From Brevipalpus yothersi (taxonomy: Eukaryota; Arthropoda; Arachnida; Trombidiformes; Tenuipalpidae), in NCBI GenBank assembly GCA_003956705.1, contig QZCP01000523.1, positions 186,118 to 250,117 of the forward strand: a stretch of 64,000 nucleotides of DNA. The letters are read 5' to 3'. Below are positions 1-12,191 of this stretch, piece after piece. How positions within the stretch are numbered: position 1 is the stretch's first letter; each line of letters starts with the position of its first letter. The notes under the pieces are model-generated. The model made no database searches. It saw only the letters and a program-made list of their open reading frames with translations, and had not been told where the DNA came from. A program made the translations under genes and the position numbers.

Positions 1-166
1 ATCAACTGAATCATATAATGTGTCAATGTTTATATACGCTCGTAGTGTACCTTGTGGATCAGGTTCTGATCTCAGCAACACCACCATTTAGTAATTCTGA
101 TATAATCATTCAAATCAATCAAAAATCGTAGCCATCGTTGCCACCATCATTGATTTCGCCATCATT

Positions 167-170
<4 letters not shown>

Positions 171-229
<59 letters not shown>

Positions 230-254
230 TTCTTTCTTTCTTTCTTTCTCTCTC
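171..254. repeat. (CT)n microsatellite grading into CTTT
   Basis: About 25 CT units are followed by a short CTTT-type run. It is one of about 17 long GA/CT tracts in the window and gives rise to a spurious Ser/Leu open frame. Confidence 0.95.
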
Positions 255-1440
255 ATTTTTGCTTTATTCCACTCATCATACGAGTGTGACCACTGTATTA
301 GAAAAATACGGTGGACGTGCTGAGGTGCTACTGCTCTTAGCCATCAAATCGATATATATGTGTGTATGTGAGTCCATAAAATCGATAGTTTAGGACTAAA
401 TTAAAACAAGGTAAAATGTAATCAACATTAAGAAGAAAAATTAGTGTGCATGTGTGTAAATGAGATTACTTATATATAAAGAACATTACCTGAGGCGAAA
501 ATTACTTTTCTACTTTTCGCATAATGAATAAGAAAAAACTTTCACTGAAGCTCACCAAATAGTGACTGTGATTTTTAAGCTTTAACTTTATATACTCTAT
601 CTTCCACACACACACACTTACTCATAAAGCAATGATATTTTTTCGGTAGAGGTTTTCCTGTTTCATGATATCAGGTGATGATGATCATGAATCCAGAAAT
701 TCTATCAATAATGCTAATCGATAGTAATCAGACCACCCAATCGACAATCTTGTGTGTGTGTGTGCGTGAATGTGTATTTCGATGGATAATTACCACGATT
801 GCGATGCCTCCACAGAGTGTTATCATCTCATATACATGTTGACATTGAAAATGAACTCTATGGAAGACCTTCATTTAACATCAAATTTTGAATTTTGCGA
901 AAAAGAAAACTTATCAATCAAAATATCATTCTTTCCCCTTAATTCAACTTATTCAACTTATTCCACTCATTTCATTCATCTTTTGGGCTGCCTCAAGCAT
1001 TGCCATGTGTCTGGTGTATCTGGAGAAAAAATGACTGATGACAAGTTTCACAAACCATTCAATCGACTTTTTGATTGTAATAAACGATTGAAACATAAAA
1101 TTCAGTCATTTTCCTTATGTGAACGATCTTCATGCTCTCATCCTTGACCTTACTTCAAATTAATCCTTCATCTTATTTGGCGCACTTTTATCCTTTCCGT
1201 TGAATGTTTATCAATATCGAAGCTCAACGAAGTTAAGATAGTTAGCTGGATACAAGCGTTTAAATCATTTCGATTAATGTTGAATCATGAAAAGAATCGA
1301 CTCTTTCTCTCTCAATTAGAAGATTGTAAATTTGGATAGCAGAACATCCAGGAACTAGCTTCGGAAGTGGAAGATATTTCAGCGAATTGCGTTTACGATT
1401 CATGGTGAAATTTTTCTTTATTTCAATTATTATTATCATT

Positions 1441-1469
1441 TATCTGATGAGAATACATCTCATCAGATA
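1441..1469. repeat. Short perfect inverted repeat
   Basis: Twelve-base arms (1441-1452 and 1458-1469, TATCTGATGAGA and its complement) are separated by a 5-nt loop. It lies in the sequence preceding the metalloproteinase exon. Its function is unknown and it may be chance. Confidence 0.6.
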
Positions 1470-1718
1470 TCCACAGAAATAGAACTGAGACAAGATTGTT
1501 TCGATAGTCCAGCTTGGGTTCACTGACTGAAGTTCACTGTTATATCTGTGAGACACGTACTAGCGTGAATTTTATGGTATATTGTTCTAATCTTTTGACT
1601 AATGTATTGAGCGACAATTGAACCATTTCTTTTTGACCTTATTTTTGTTCGTTTCACCTTCTATTTAATAAAAAACTTGACTAAACTAATTATTGCTTGT
1701 TTCTTTTCCAAAAAACAG

Positions 1719-3726
1719 GTAGCAAATGGCGAAGAACTGATCTCACTTATCGAATATCAAAATATCCTAGAAGAGTAAAGAAAAGTCAAATAGATGCTGA
1801 AATAGCAAGAGCTTTCAAAGTGTGGTCTGATGTGACACCATTAAATTTTATACCCAAAAAAGAGGGAAGAGTTCACATTGATATCAAATTTGTTGTTGGT
1901 GAACACGGTGACGGTGATCCTTTTGATGGCCCAGGTAATACACTGGCTCATGCATATTTTCCACAGTATGGTGGTGATGCTCATTTTGATGATGAAGAAT
2001 TTTGGACCATAGACTCATATTCGGGAACCAATCTATTTCAAGTCGCTGCACATGAATTGGGACACTCACTAGGCTTGGGACATAGTTCCACTCGAGAATC
2101 TCTGATGGCACCATTTTATCAACGCTATAAGCCAAATTTTCGATTGAGTCGAGATGATGTCCTTGGTATACAATCACTATATGGTCCACGAATGGAATCA
2201 TCTACCTCCATGCCTACATCACCTAAAGATCCATCATTTATACCACCAAGAGCACCTACTTCTACACCAGAACCAGATATAAGTGATGCACCAGATTTAT
2301 GTCAAGATGGACGAATCGATGCTGTCACCCGAATAGCCGATGGAACTACCTATGTGTTCAAGGGTAAACATTATTGGAAAGTGGAAACTGAGGGTCTGGC
2401 CGATGGATATCCGAGAAGAATATCAGATGATTGGGGTGGCCTACCTGGAGATCTGGACGCAACTCTCACTTGGGCTGATGGGAAAACTTTTATCTTCAAG
2501 GTAAACGAAGATGAGAATCTCTCGAATTGCCATTTGTGATGAATATATTTTTCTGCACAATTTTGGCGGGAAACTCTATCCATCTTCTGGTGGATAAGTT
2601 TCGGTACTCATGAGGAGTTCTCTGCTCAACATTAAGGCAATTCTATGGTGTATTATGTTAGATATAATTGTTATCTCTAGTAGAAAAGATAATGTTTTTC
2701 GGCATACATGATGAATCTGTAATAGATTTTGTGCATACTAATTTACTTTGTGTGTGATACATTACAGGGCCATCAATATTGGAGATTTCATAATCAAAAG
2801 ATGGACACAGGATATCCGAAAAATATATCTCTCGGCTTTGCCGGGATCCCGGACAATATTGATGCCGCTTTCGTTTGGAGTGGAAACGGAAAAACTTATT
2901 TTTTCAAAGGTAACTATCCAAATTGGTAAAATTTGCTGTTAATTTCCTAATTTAATTCTTACCCAAATATTAAATATTATTACTTTATTGAAAATTATTC
3001 TTAGGAAAGGAATATTGGCGATTTGACAGTAAAAATGATCCTCCTGTTAGTAGCAAGTATCCTAAGCCATTGAAAAATTGGATTGGTTTACCTAGCAATA
3101 TTGATGCTGCGTTCAAATGGGAAAATGGATTGACATATTTTTTCAAAGGAACAAATTATTATCGTTTTAATGATGCTGACTTTGAGGTAAGGGAATCCTC
3201 TATCATATGTTGGCAAAGTTCTCATCATCAATAGATAGCTAATTGATTCAATCTGGAATTACCTATTTTCTCTCAATCACAGGTTGACAGTTCAGCTAAG
3301 CCTGCCTTCCCTCGACAAACATCAGTTTGGTGGTTTGATTGTAAATCAGCAGCCAATTCACCATTTCGTGGAAGTTTAACTAGTGGAGCAAAAGAGTCAA
3401 AGTTCATCGGTTCCTTAATGAATCACAATCATATGGAGGATGATCTGGACGCTTCATCATCTCATTCATCTTCTTCTTCCTTTTCATCTTCCTCATCCTC
3501 ATCCTCATCCTCATCTTCTTCATCATCGCCTTCTAGAACTGCTGACAGTGAAAGTGACAAGGAGTGGACTATCCATGGTCGATTCCATCATGATGCCGAT
3601 AATGCTTACAGTCACTCGCTAATCTGTAAGACTAACCTGTTACTAATGTTCATCAGCATACTAACCGGAATCGCTATTAACACTCTCCCAATAATCTACC
3701 CAACTGTACCACACTCATGCAGTTAG
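1719..3726 (+). CDS. Matrix metalloproteinase, Mmp2/GPI-MMP-like (3' four exons; 5' end missing)
   Basis: This is a zinc endopeptidase that cleaves extracellular matrix and cell-surface proteins. Four exons are visible: 1719-2500, 2768-2909, 3005-3186 and 3283-3726. All have GT-AG borders and matching phases and give 516 residues plus an incomplete first codon. The first exon carries the catalytic domain, with the zinc motif HELGHSLGLGH followed by the Met-turn SLMAPFY. A hinge and four hemopexin-like repeats follow, bracketed by the expected cysteines (DLCQDG and WWFDC). The last exon adds a long poly-serine stretch and ends in a hydrophobic segment (LLLMFISILTGIAI) close to the stop, as in GPI-anchored or membrane-type MMPs such as fly Mmp2. 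The signal peptide, prodomain and cysteine switch are absent from the visible exons and must be upstream. Family identity is firm; the GPI anchor is an inference. Confidence 0.93.
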
Positions 3727-5500
3727 AAAATGATTAGGAATATTTTTGGATGACGTCTATTTATTTAACTAATTTGCTTGAATTCCTTATGATAAGAAAT
3801 TAGGCCAAAACTCATTTATATCTGAGTAAAAGTCATTTATTTAAACTCAGTGTTTGGTGGAGAGGAGATCTATTTCTAACATATCTTGTCCATCTTTAAT
3901 CAGCCAGAATGCTAGTGCAATCCCCAATTTTGACAATCCATTTTCCTAACCATTAACTGTGATCATAACTCTTTTGTTGGAAAAGTAGCATTGAATGGAA
4001 AATTTCTTAACACCAATACTTTTATCTCTTCTCCGTAACACCCCTAACAAAATGCTGAATATTTTATATTTGATCCAATATTCTCTATCAATTTTGTGAT
4101 TCTTAACACTCGATCACTTATTGGGCCGTTTCTTTTCCTTCTTCCGGTGGTTATCATTAATCTTATCGCTACCTATGGTTAACCATATCAACATCCTGAT
4201 GAATGCAATGGCAAGGAATTCAACAAGCTCTTCATCCTCAATAGGACTATCATCTGATGAATAATACATGTATTTCATACCTTTCCCACCGACGGATTAT
4301 GATTTTCATCCCTTGGAGCCAAGAGTAATGAAAAGTTACTTTTTAAATGATTTAAAATGATTTTTTACATTCGATAAAAAGAAGAAGAGACTGATTTGAA
4401 ATTTCCTTGTGATGGAATATTCTATATGATCTCAAAAATTTGTGTGTCTTTTCCATTTTCATTAACAACCATCGTTGACCAACAAATGATGAATTTTTTG
4501 TTTCTTCGATTTTTTATGAATTATCTTTGATTGCATGCATGTTTATTGAGAGAGAAGAAGCCTGAAATTCTTCACAGATTAATGAAAAATGAAAAATAGT
4601 TTTAGTTATAGCTCAATTATTCATCGACTGGCACATTGAGAGTCGAAAAAGTAAGAACATAGTCAAAGACTATAACTAAAAAAATTTGCCTCTTAGTCAA
4701 TCAAACTTCTCTAAGGTTTCAATCATTGCTTTTTTTAATCATTTTACATCAGAAAACGAAATACCTATCTATTAAATTGTATCGAAACTGAATGTACCGA
4801 GCATCACAACTATGCTGGGTTTGTTCGATGAGTTTTGGGTTGAAAAATTTTTGAACCTTGTTAATGAATTCTTTCTTCGCTGGGCTCAGCTTCATTAAAT
4901 GTGATATTTCGAATTTTTTTCTTATCACAATCATGCTTATCAATGGTAATGATGTCTGCTTTGTCCGATATGTCCGATTTGTCCTCTGGTCTCACTAATC
5001 ACGGTGTAAGAAGTGATACCACACCAAAGGATCATGTTTTCATGAGGGAAGTCAGAGGGGCATCGTTCGATTTGTTCGATTTGTCCTCTGGTCTCACTAA
5101 TCTGAGATTAGTAATCTCGGTGTAAGAAGTGATACCACACCAAAGGATCTTGTTTTCATGAGGGAAGTCAGAGGGGCAAATCATCGTGTATGATTAGTGA
5201 GATGATCATTATTAAGAGAGACAGTTTTCTATTATTATTCAAGTGTGTGCTTAGGTACCACTTTCTTCTTCCTCTCTTGTGATATTTATCCTTGTCCATG
5301 TCCTTTGTCTTGTGGAAAAATAAAGCATTCACTCCTTTTTAATCATTTGTTTTAAGTTTCATCACCAATTCATTTAAGAAAAATTACATCAGTTTGTTCC
5401 ATCATCATCACAAAAATATCATCAATTTGACCAGAGCCATCATTTCGACAACTTCCTCACTCTCATCATAACCATTTTATTGAGTGATTGTGTTTTGGAA
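3727..5500. other. Intergenic region with a tandem duplication
   Basis: This holds the 3' UTR of the metalloproteinase and then AT-rich sequence with no recognisable gene. A 64-codon minus-strand open frame at 4749-4943 has no features I can place. The one structured element is the tandem duplication at 4976-5178. Confidence 0.6.
4976..5178. repeat. Tandem duplication of ~90-100 bp
   Basis: Copy 1 spans 4976-5062 and copy 2 spans 5078-5178. They are nearly identical, both running from GATTTGTCCTCTGGTCTCAC to AAGTCAGAGGGGCA. Copy 2 carries an extra ~14 bp that forms the near-palindrome GAGATTAGTAATCTC. It looks like a recent local duplication. I see no coding function. Confidence 0.9.
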
Positions 5501-6092
5501 ATGAATTCTCCGAAAGTTGTCAGAGGATTCTCGATTGCTCCCTCCATCAGGCAATCCAGGGACAGCAATGAAGGCATCCTCTTCTATCATCACGTAAGTT
5601 TACCAAAATGATTCTAGAGCTCGAACTGAATTTAATGAACCAGATTATCCTCTTTCTTCTCTCTCTTTCTCTCTCTTCCCTGTCCATCCGATCATCCAGG
5701 GTCACAATTTAAAATGCGAGGTGCTCAGGAATGAGTGTCTCGATTACATTGATGAAGAGGTCCTTCTAGGTAAGGATTTCAGTGAGCTGCCTCTCAATGT
5801 CATTTCGACATTTCTGGACGAGAAGAAAAAAATAGATGAGGTAAAAATTTTCCTCGGCCTTGTAAATTGGGCTAAAGTTGAAGCCAAAAGAAAAGGCTAT
5901 TGGTCCAATTCAATTGTATGGCGTGGTTTAATCGGAGAAGAAAATTTGAGAAAAATTAACTTTGATGCCATGTCCTCTGAGGAATTCGCTCAACAAATAT
6001 TTCCTCTTGGAATAATGAATGTAAACGAGGTAGCTGACATATTTTTAAGAAGATTTGGAGCTCCTCGGCCAACATCGGGATCATTTTTTTGA
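5501..6092 (+). CDS. BACK-domain gene fragment of the BTB/BACK (BTBD1/2/3/6) family, BTB-less; possible pseudogene
   Basis: Two exons, 5501-5593 and 5700-6092, join in phase 0 with good splice sites and encode 161 residues. The second exon resembles the BACK domain of BTBD-type substrate adaptors for cullin-3 ligases: RNECLDYIDE, then a DFSELPLNVISTFL segment, then FLGLVNWAKVEAKR, and near the end SSEEFAQQIFPLGIM and EVADIFL. The BTB domain that normally precedes BACK and the PHR domain that follows it in this family are not present. The frame ends at a TGA just after a run of seven T at 6085-6091, and a different frame stays open for a further ~240 bases, so a frameshift is possible. An AATAAA lies at 6336-6341. 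This is either a truncated duplicate or a decaying copy. The domain call is good; functionality is uncertain. Confidence 0.6.
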
Positions 6093-6889
6093 GCCACCCT
6101 TGAACACTGCTCGATGGATCGTTATCCAATTCTGGATTTACTGGAATGATTTGCTCCCAGTTTCTGTCCTGACTCAAGCTGATGCAAAAAATTTTATCCT
6201 CGGTGGAGGAAAGAGAAGAAAGCAGATGCCTTATCAACTTCAAATGCCTCCATTGTCTGATTCATGTAAAAAAATGATATTTTATGATACTCACTGTATG
6301 CTATGCCATTGTGTATCGACAAACAATTGAGATACAATAAAATTAGAGGTATTGATAAAAAAAACCAATAAACCATAATCATTATTGTAGTGTATGAACC
6401 CTGGCAGGAAAATATATCATACATTCATCACTCAATTGAAGGTTCATTCGGACATTACTAGGATGTTCTCATATCCCTTTCCTATGTAAGTGATCAACAG
6501 TGGCACCAAGAACGATTACTAATTTGTGTAACTAACTTTCTTTCTGATAATTGTTCCCTAGGATTGTACTTAAAAAAATTTCACATTTAATTTCTTCTCT
6601 GGATTATGATGGAAGATTCTCCGAGTTTGATCAATCGAGTTCCGGTGTTAACAAGACTCTGGTCAAGATCCTCTTAGAGACGATGTTATATGGCAAACGA
6701 GTACAGCTGGTTGTGATGATCAATTAATTCAATTTGATCTGGTAGAACATCGAGTTATATGTTCTCGAATGATTTAATATGATCTAAAAAAATTTTTAAT
6801 TGATAATTGTCATTAGTAAACTTATCAAAAGATGATTACTGTCCTCATATCATATATTATGTACACGGGATTGTTGATGGCCTAGATAA
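6093..6889. other. Spacer between the BACK fragment and the LHFPL 3' end
   Basis: It contains an AATAAA on the plus strand at 6336-6341 (possible end of the BACK fragment transcript) and, on the minus strand, an ATTAAA at 6773-6778 about 110 nt past the LHFPL stop. No further gene was recognised. Confidence 0.55.
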
Positions 6890-7119
6890 TCATAGCTGAA
6901 AATTATTGACAGAAAATCCTTGTTGCTGATATGATGACGGCGGAGGAGGCATAGTCAATTGTCCACCAAGCATTGATTTGTTTGAGCGACCAGTTTTTGT
7001 AGAATATTCTGAGTATCGTTCAGGATCCAAAGGCAAATTTCCAGACATAAGCATCACAGGCTGGAGATTCATAGATTTCCTGGAGCTCGTGTCACCAACG
7101 AAGCCTGTGTTGATTTCAC
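6890..7119 (-). CDS. LHFPL: LHFPL-family tetraspan protein, exon 3 (C-terminal tail)
   Basis: This is the terminal exon. The acceptor follows ATTCTTCAG and the phase-1 junction restores a glycine codon with exon 2. It encodes the cytoplasmic C-terminal tail, which is hydrophilic with a proline run (MPPPPSS) and ends in NNFQL before TGA at 6890-6892. An in-frame stop just upstream of the acceptor shows that the longer open frame is not used. The tail is not conserved enough to assign by itself; the call rests on phase and on adjacency (147-bp intron) to exon 2. Confidence 0.85.
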
Positions 7120-7266
7120 CTGAAGAATATTTTAACATTCATCAATTGTGGTCTCTTGCATTGACGAAATGATCTATTCGATTTAAATTAAGTCATCCAG
7201 GTAAGATCATCCGATCCGTTGCTAATAGGGTTAGCACTCGGCTAATCATACCAATAATTTACTCAC

Positions 7267-7512
7267 CTTTGTACATTGATCCACTTGCGAGATATTGATC
7301 AGGCATAGATTTAACATATCGGACGCCCAAAATGAATGCCAATATTGATAGTACTGAACAATCGATGACACCAATGATGGCCAGTATGTAAGCCCATCGT
7401 ACTCCACATTGTCCTGGGCCATAATTATCAGCCTCTTTGCCACATACTTCTTTTATAATAGGAGCATCCCATCCCGCTGGAAATATGAGAACTCCAACCA
7501 ACATGCATATTG
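7267..7512 (-). CDS. LHFPL: LHFPL-family tetraspan protein, exon 2 (TM3-TM4)
   Basis: This exon encodes the end of the third membrane segment, the second extracellular loop and the fourth membrane segment. Diagnostic family features are the FPAGWDA motif, a loop cysteine pair (EVCGKE and GQCGVRW), and VRWAYILAIIG leading into the last helix. The acceptor (TTTTCAG) and a phase-1 start join exactly to exon 1, giving WLQAFNAICMLVG across the junction, which matches the LHFPL family pattern. The donor is GTGAGT. Confidence 0.95.
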
Positions 7513-10500
7513 CTGAAAATGAATAGAAAACAATCAATTAATTTAAGCTACCAGAATTGACGCAATAATTATTGTCTATTTTCGGTTTTGTGTGGTTAGC
7601 ATGAGAATACCAATAAGATCGATTGCAGTTTATCAGCAAGATGGGAGAGAGAGAGAGTCAAGATGACCGGAAGTAAGCATACATCACAAATATAGACACA
7701 TAAACATGTTCTCTCCGAGATCTGATTTGTTGGAACTTTAGGCCATTCTCTGAAGATTATTTCCTCTCTAATAATTCAAATAATTTGGTTCTCTATTGTA
7801 TTGTATGTCAAGGGTCTGGAACTCAGCCTCAAAGAAAATGATAATTGGAATGAAAACCTGGTGAGTTTCGCACGAAAATCAACAAAATTTGACAAAATCA
7901 TAAAATTATGATGTTTTACTAGATATTATACTTTATCAACGCTATTTTCTGTTCAACCTGGTTTTTCAATAATGGATTGAATGATTATATAGATTGATTT
8001 TATTTTGAACAGCCCCACTCACGCAACGGCTCATTGCCGCATTGTAAGCAATATTCTGGGCAGATTATTCAGACCCTACACAACATAGCTGTTCAAGTGT
8101 ACCATGCAAAGATGCTCAAACTTGAATGAATACATGGAGATAAAAGATGTCGAATGAAGATGATCCACTTGACTGTAAAATGAGCAAATTGGAGTAGAGT
8201 AATTATTCATGGGTAGAAAAAAAGAAACAGAAGCAAAACTAATCCGGAATGAACAGATGAGCATTGAGTTTGCAGAAGAGCTGTATCAATGTGTTAAACT
8301 GATGGAGCTTAGGCAAGATTAAGCAATTAAGACAATTATAAGACAGGTTAAAGATAATGATAATGACTATGACATTCGAAATGATGATAGGAAGATGAAG
8401 GGCTGAATTTCTTGCCTCTTCCAGTAAAGAAAGCAGCATTTGATGTATGTATAGCTGTAAAGGAATTATAGTTAGGAAAGAAAGGAGAATGAAATATCAA
8501 AATTATAGAGGAAAAGATCTGAGAAAGATGAGAAGAGGGCAAGATTTAGAAATTAATAGGTAGACAAGGAGGCCATGATGAAGGGTGGTCAAAAATATTG
8601 TAGAGACGCTTTAGGAATAGCTAAAATCGACCACTATGTTAATATATGATGGTAATCATGGGAAAACTGTATCAAACTTGACCTGAGAACTAATGCTTGC
8701 TATGCTTTAAAAATAGATAGTTCTTAAGAGTTTCAAGTAATCTCATATCATTTCAATCGAGTGAACTGATGAAAAAATTCACGATCACCACTGAGAATCA
8801 ATCGATATAATAAGTAAAAGCAATGGAAGCAGAACAAAAAGTTCGACAATAAAGCCTATCCAGTTTTAATGCATTCACAATCAATTTAATCTTGATGACA
8901 TGATTCAAGATCACGAAATGATTGAAAAAAGTTTCAGTGTCCGTGGGAAAATGATAATCAAAAGCCATTTTCATTCAATTTTCTCTGATATTCTATCAGA
9001 GTATCATCAAACTTCAGACGTTCTTAGACTACTGTGAGAGAGAGATAAAAAGATATTTCATCCGTTTGAATCAAATCATCAGAAAATCAGTTTCAGCAAA
9101 TTAAATGTAAGAGAAAAGCCTGGGAATTGTGTAGAATGAATTAAAGTTATCTAATATATCAAAATTTGCTTATAAGAGAGAATGTTGGTGTGTTTGAGAT
9201 GGTCAAATAGTGTGCATTCAATTTTGACTTCCGTTTTGCTGCATTTTCTGTCCCAAAACGCGGTATAAGAACTTGTGAGATGTTCATGAATATACAAATC
9301 AGGTAATCGAAGGTGCAGTTTGTTTTGCTTCATGGCTGAGTGAAAGTGACAGATAAGCTAAAAGTGTAGCAAAAACAGTGAATGTTTGAGCCATGAGCAT
9401 GAGGATTAAGGTATCTCAAATTTCTTGAGATTGCTCCAAAAATTATGATTATAGATATGATCGAAGAATAAATTATGCTATAAAGAAAATATTTCGGAAG
9501 AAATTTTATACAGTAAAAATGTAAAAATGAATATCGTATAATTTGAACCATTTAATTTATACATACATATGATACTGATTCGATTGATTTTAGCATCATT
9601 CAGCAACAGCTAAAGCATTCCAACTCCCAATCAATGAACACAAGATTTACTTTTCATCTTGTTGAAAAGCAGCAGTATTTATACACTTGAATAATGGAAT
9701 GATTATCGAAGGGTTTTCTTGTAGCACTGAGAAAATCGTGTCCAAAAATCGTGATACATGTGTGCTTGATGATTGGTGGGCAAATAAAGGTATGTACGGC
9801 AAGAGTCAAGCTAAGGACAGGCGTGTGTATGAAATATCCAGTAATTCGAATGTGCATATAATAATAAAAAATACACACACACACGTATAAATATATTCTG
9901 GTGGTGGACTGTGTTTTTCGGGAGAAATATAATTTGCATCCGGGATAGAAGGTGAGATTAAGGAAAGTGGAAGAGGAAGAATAATAATGATAATAAGATG
10001 CAAGAATTAAAGGATTAAGAGGATGGAAAATAAGAATAAGAAGATAAAAATGTTTCCACCCAAACCAGTGAGAATTTTTCACTGTTATAATGTGCCATGG
10101 TGGGCTAGTATTTAACATAATTAATTTAACATTCAAAATCTTTTCACCATGAGACTGTCCAGTCAAGGAATGTTGCTTGATTGAGAGTACACATTTGCTT
10201 TATTGTGTTTCTTTCCATGAAATGGCCTGGAATATTCCGATTACTTAGAACACACACGAGTTTTGTCTAGATGGAAGAATAAATATCAACAATTGCATTG
10301 TGCTGATCAACAGTATATTAAATGATAACAGCAACAAAAACCTTTTATACTCATTCAATGAGTCTTCCAAAATCGTAGATACGTATAATCAATCGTCTTG
10401 AGGTTTGTTTTGCTCATTTCTTTTGTATTTGATTCATTCGAAATGAACACATCAAATAGAAGAGGCTTTCTTTCTCAGCATTAATCGCAATATTTCTTTA

Positions 10501-10692
10501 CTTAAGATATAAGTTCATGCACACACATAAGAGAGAAGGAAAGAGTAATTGAAATTGTTGTATTAGGGTCTATCGAGTATTACAGGATTTAGCATGAATT
10601 TATGCAAAAAAGAAATCTTGTTCCGGAATATTCATTGAATTGCTCATCAATTCGGATGTAAAGAATGAGCCGGTAATGTAACGGAATGTCCA

Positions 10693-10695
<3 letters not shown>

Positions 10696-10727
<32 letters not shown>
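10696..10727. repeat. (CT)n microsatellite
   Basis: An uninterrupted CT tract of about 16 units within the LHFPL intron. Confidence 0.95.
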
Positions 10728-10728
<1 letters not shown>

Positions 10729-11216
10729 GAGCAAGATCAATTGCACACACTTATTGGATTCATTTGATCGACTCTCAGCCCATAAGGTGATCCAATATTG
10801 AAGTGAAAGTGTTCAGAATACACTTCCTGGGGAAAGAGAAACTTTTTGATTTGATTATCACCACTTTTTCAAATCACCGTACGCGTTCACCTGTCACATG
10901 GAATGCAATAGTATAATGTATATCTATTGATCGAATTGATTGCCAGCTAAGCCTTTCAGACCACAAGAGTGGCCTCATCAACCAGCATCGAGAGAGAATG
11001 AACCTCTCTCTCTTTCTTCAAAATAATACAGCTGTATTAGTTGAACAGTTTGGAGATCACTAGATAGACTATCAGCAAGATAAAATGGAAAGTTGAGTTA
11101 CAACGATTTATAACGGAAAGTGGTCTGCAGACAACTGGTCAAATGAAGCCGATTATCGCTATCTCATGAGGAGAGAGATCACCAAGTGATCCATTGATTG
11201 GATAGTGTGAAAGACA

Positions 11217-11260
11217 ATGCTATCCATCGATTATCAAGACTGATGATCGATGGATAGTAT
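11217..11260. repeat. Strong 20-bp hairpin with 4-nt loop
   Basis: The arms 11217-11236 and 11241-11260 pair along 20 positions with two G-T wobbles around an AGAC loop. The core is CTATCCATCGAT/ATCGATGGATAG. The loop is too short for a typical miRNA precursor, and it lies inside the LHFPL intron. It could be a relic of a small inverted-repeat element. Confidence 0.75.
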
Positions 11261-12137
11261 CAGGTACAAGGCGAGAGGTCAATCCTAGAACAGTATATAG
11301 TGGATTAAAACGTTATTCTAATCTATTGATTACTGATTATTCCATTTGAACACTGTGATCTGAAATTAATCAGTGTGACATTGAGGCCATTATTGTCCAA
11401 AGCTTTATCAAGTTTCGCTTGACATTGTAATGATTTTCTTTATCACCAGATTTTCCACCAATCCTTGGGACCCTTAAAAAAAGTATTGCATACTTTGACT
11501 GATCGATCAGCTGAGAATCGTCAACACAACTTGCATCATGTATTGTATATTGACCACCATAATAGATCACATCAGTCAATCGTGAATGTGTTCAAACAAA
11601 AGTATCGTAATCGTTTTGGACGAATAACGAACAAAAATTCCATACATTCTGGGCGGCTCATGTTATGGGGTGAAACTCGCTTGGAATGTGGAAACTCTCC
11701 CAAACATTCCATACAGTATCGACATAACTGTTGCTGTAAACACAACTTTTACTTTTTTTATACACATTATGAGCGCTTACATGACTACATACACTCGAGG
11801 AGTGTATCAAGTTCGAGGGTGTATATATATTTGTCTTGGTGTACCTTCATTTGATAGTGATATGATTTGTGAATTATGGACATGGAAAAGATGAAGAGGT
11901 GGTAAATGATTGACATGTTTTCTTGAGAATAGAAAAAAAAACCAAGATGAAGAATGTCGACTGATTACTTTGGCCTGTTGTTATTGTTGTTGTTGATGGA
12001 CTGATTTTTCGTTGATGAAATGATGGCTCATGCTGGAGGCCAACTGTATATTATCGAATATGGTCAAAAAGAAGATGATGATGAATTTCATTGTCTGTAT
12101 GGCCCAGTTATGATCTACACATTCTTTCACACATTCC

Positions 12138-12190
<53 letters not shown>
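12138..12190. repeat. (CT)n microsatellite
   Basis: A CT tract of about 26 units with one T interruption. Confidence 0.95.

Positions 12191-12191
<1 letters not shown>

Larger units (their letters stand above)
1..1718. other. Upstream/intronic region of the metalloproteinase gene
   Basis: I see no supported exon here. The downstream metalloproteinase exon starts in phase 1, so at least one earlier exon (signal peptide, propeptide with the cysteine switch) must lie upstream, but I could not find a cysteine-switch motif in this stretch. It holds a long CT microsatellite (171-254), short CA/GT runs near 610 and 750, and a 12-bp inverted repeat at 1441-1469. The 125-codon open frame at 770-1147 resembles nothing I recognise and is probably chance. 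Confidence 0.6.

Noticed and set aside
50..90. A Pro-Cys-Gly-containing frame considered as the cysteine-switch exon of the metalloproteinase
   Set aside because: The spacing does not fit the PRCGxxD consensus (the Arg is absent and there is one residue too many), and a stop follows shortly. It fits the metallothionein N-terminus better.
9654..10166. 170-codon minus-strand open frame inside the LHFPL intron
   Set aside because: Its composition is that of random AT-rich DNA (Ser, Ile, Tyr, His), with no family resemblance and no ATG-proximal features.
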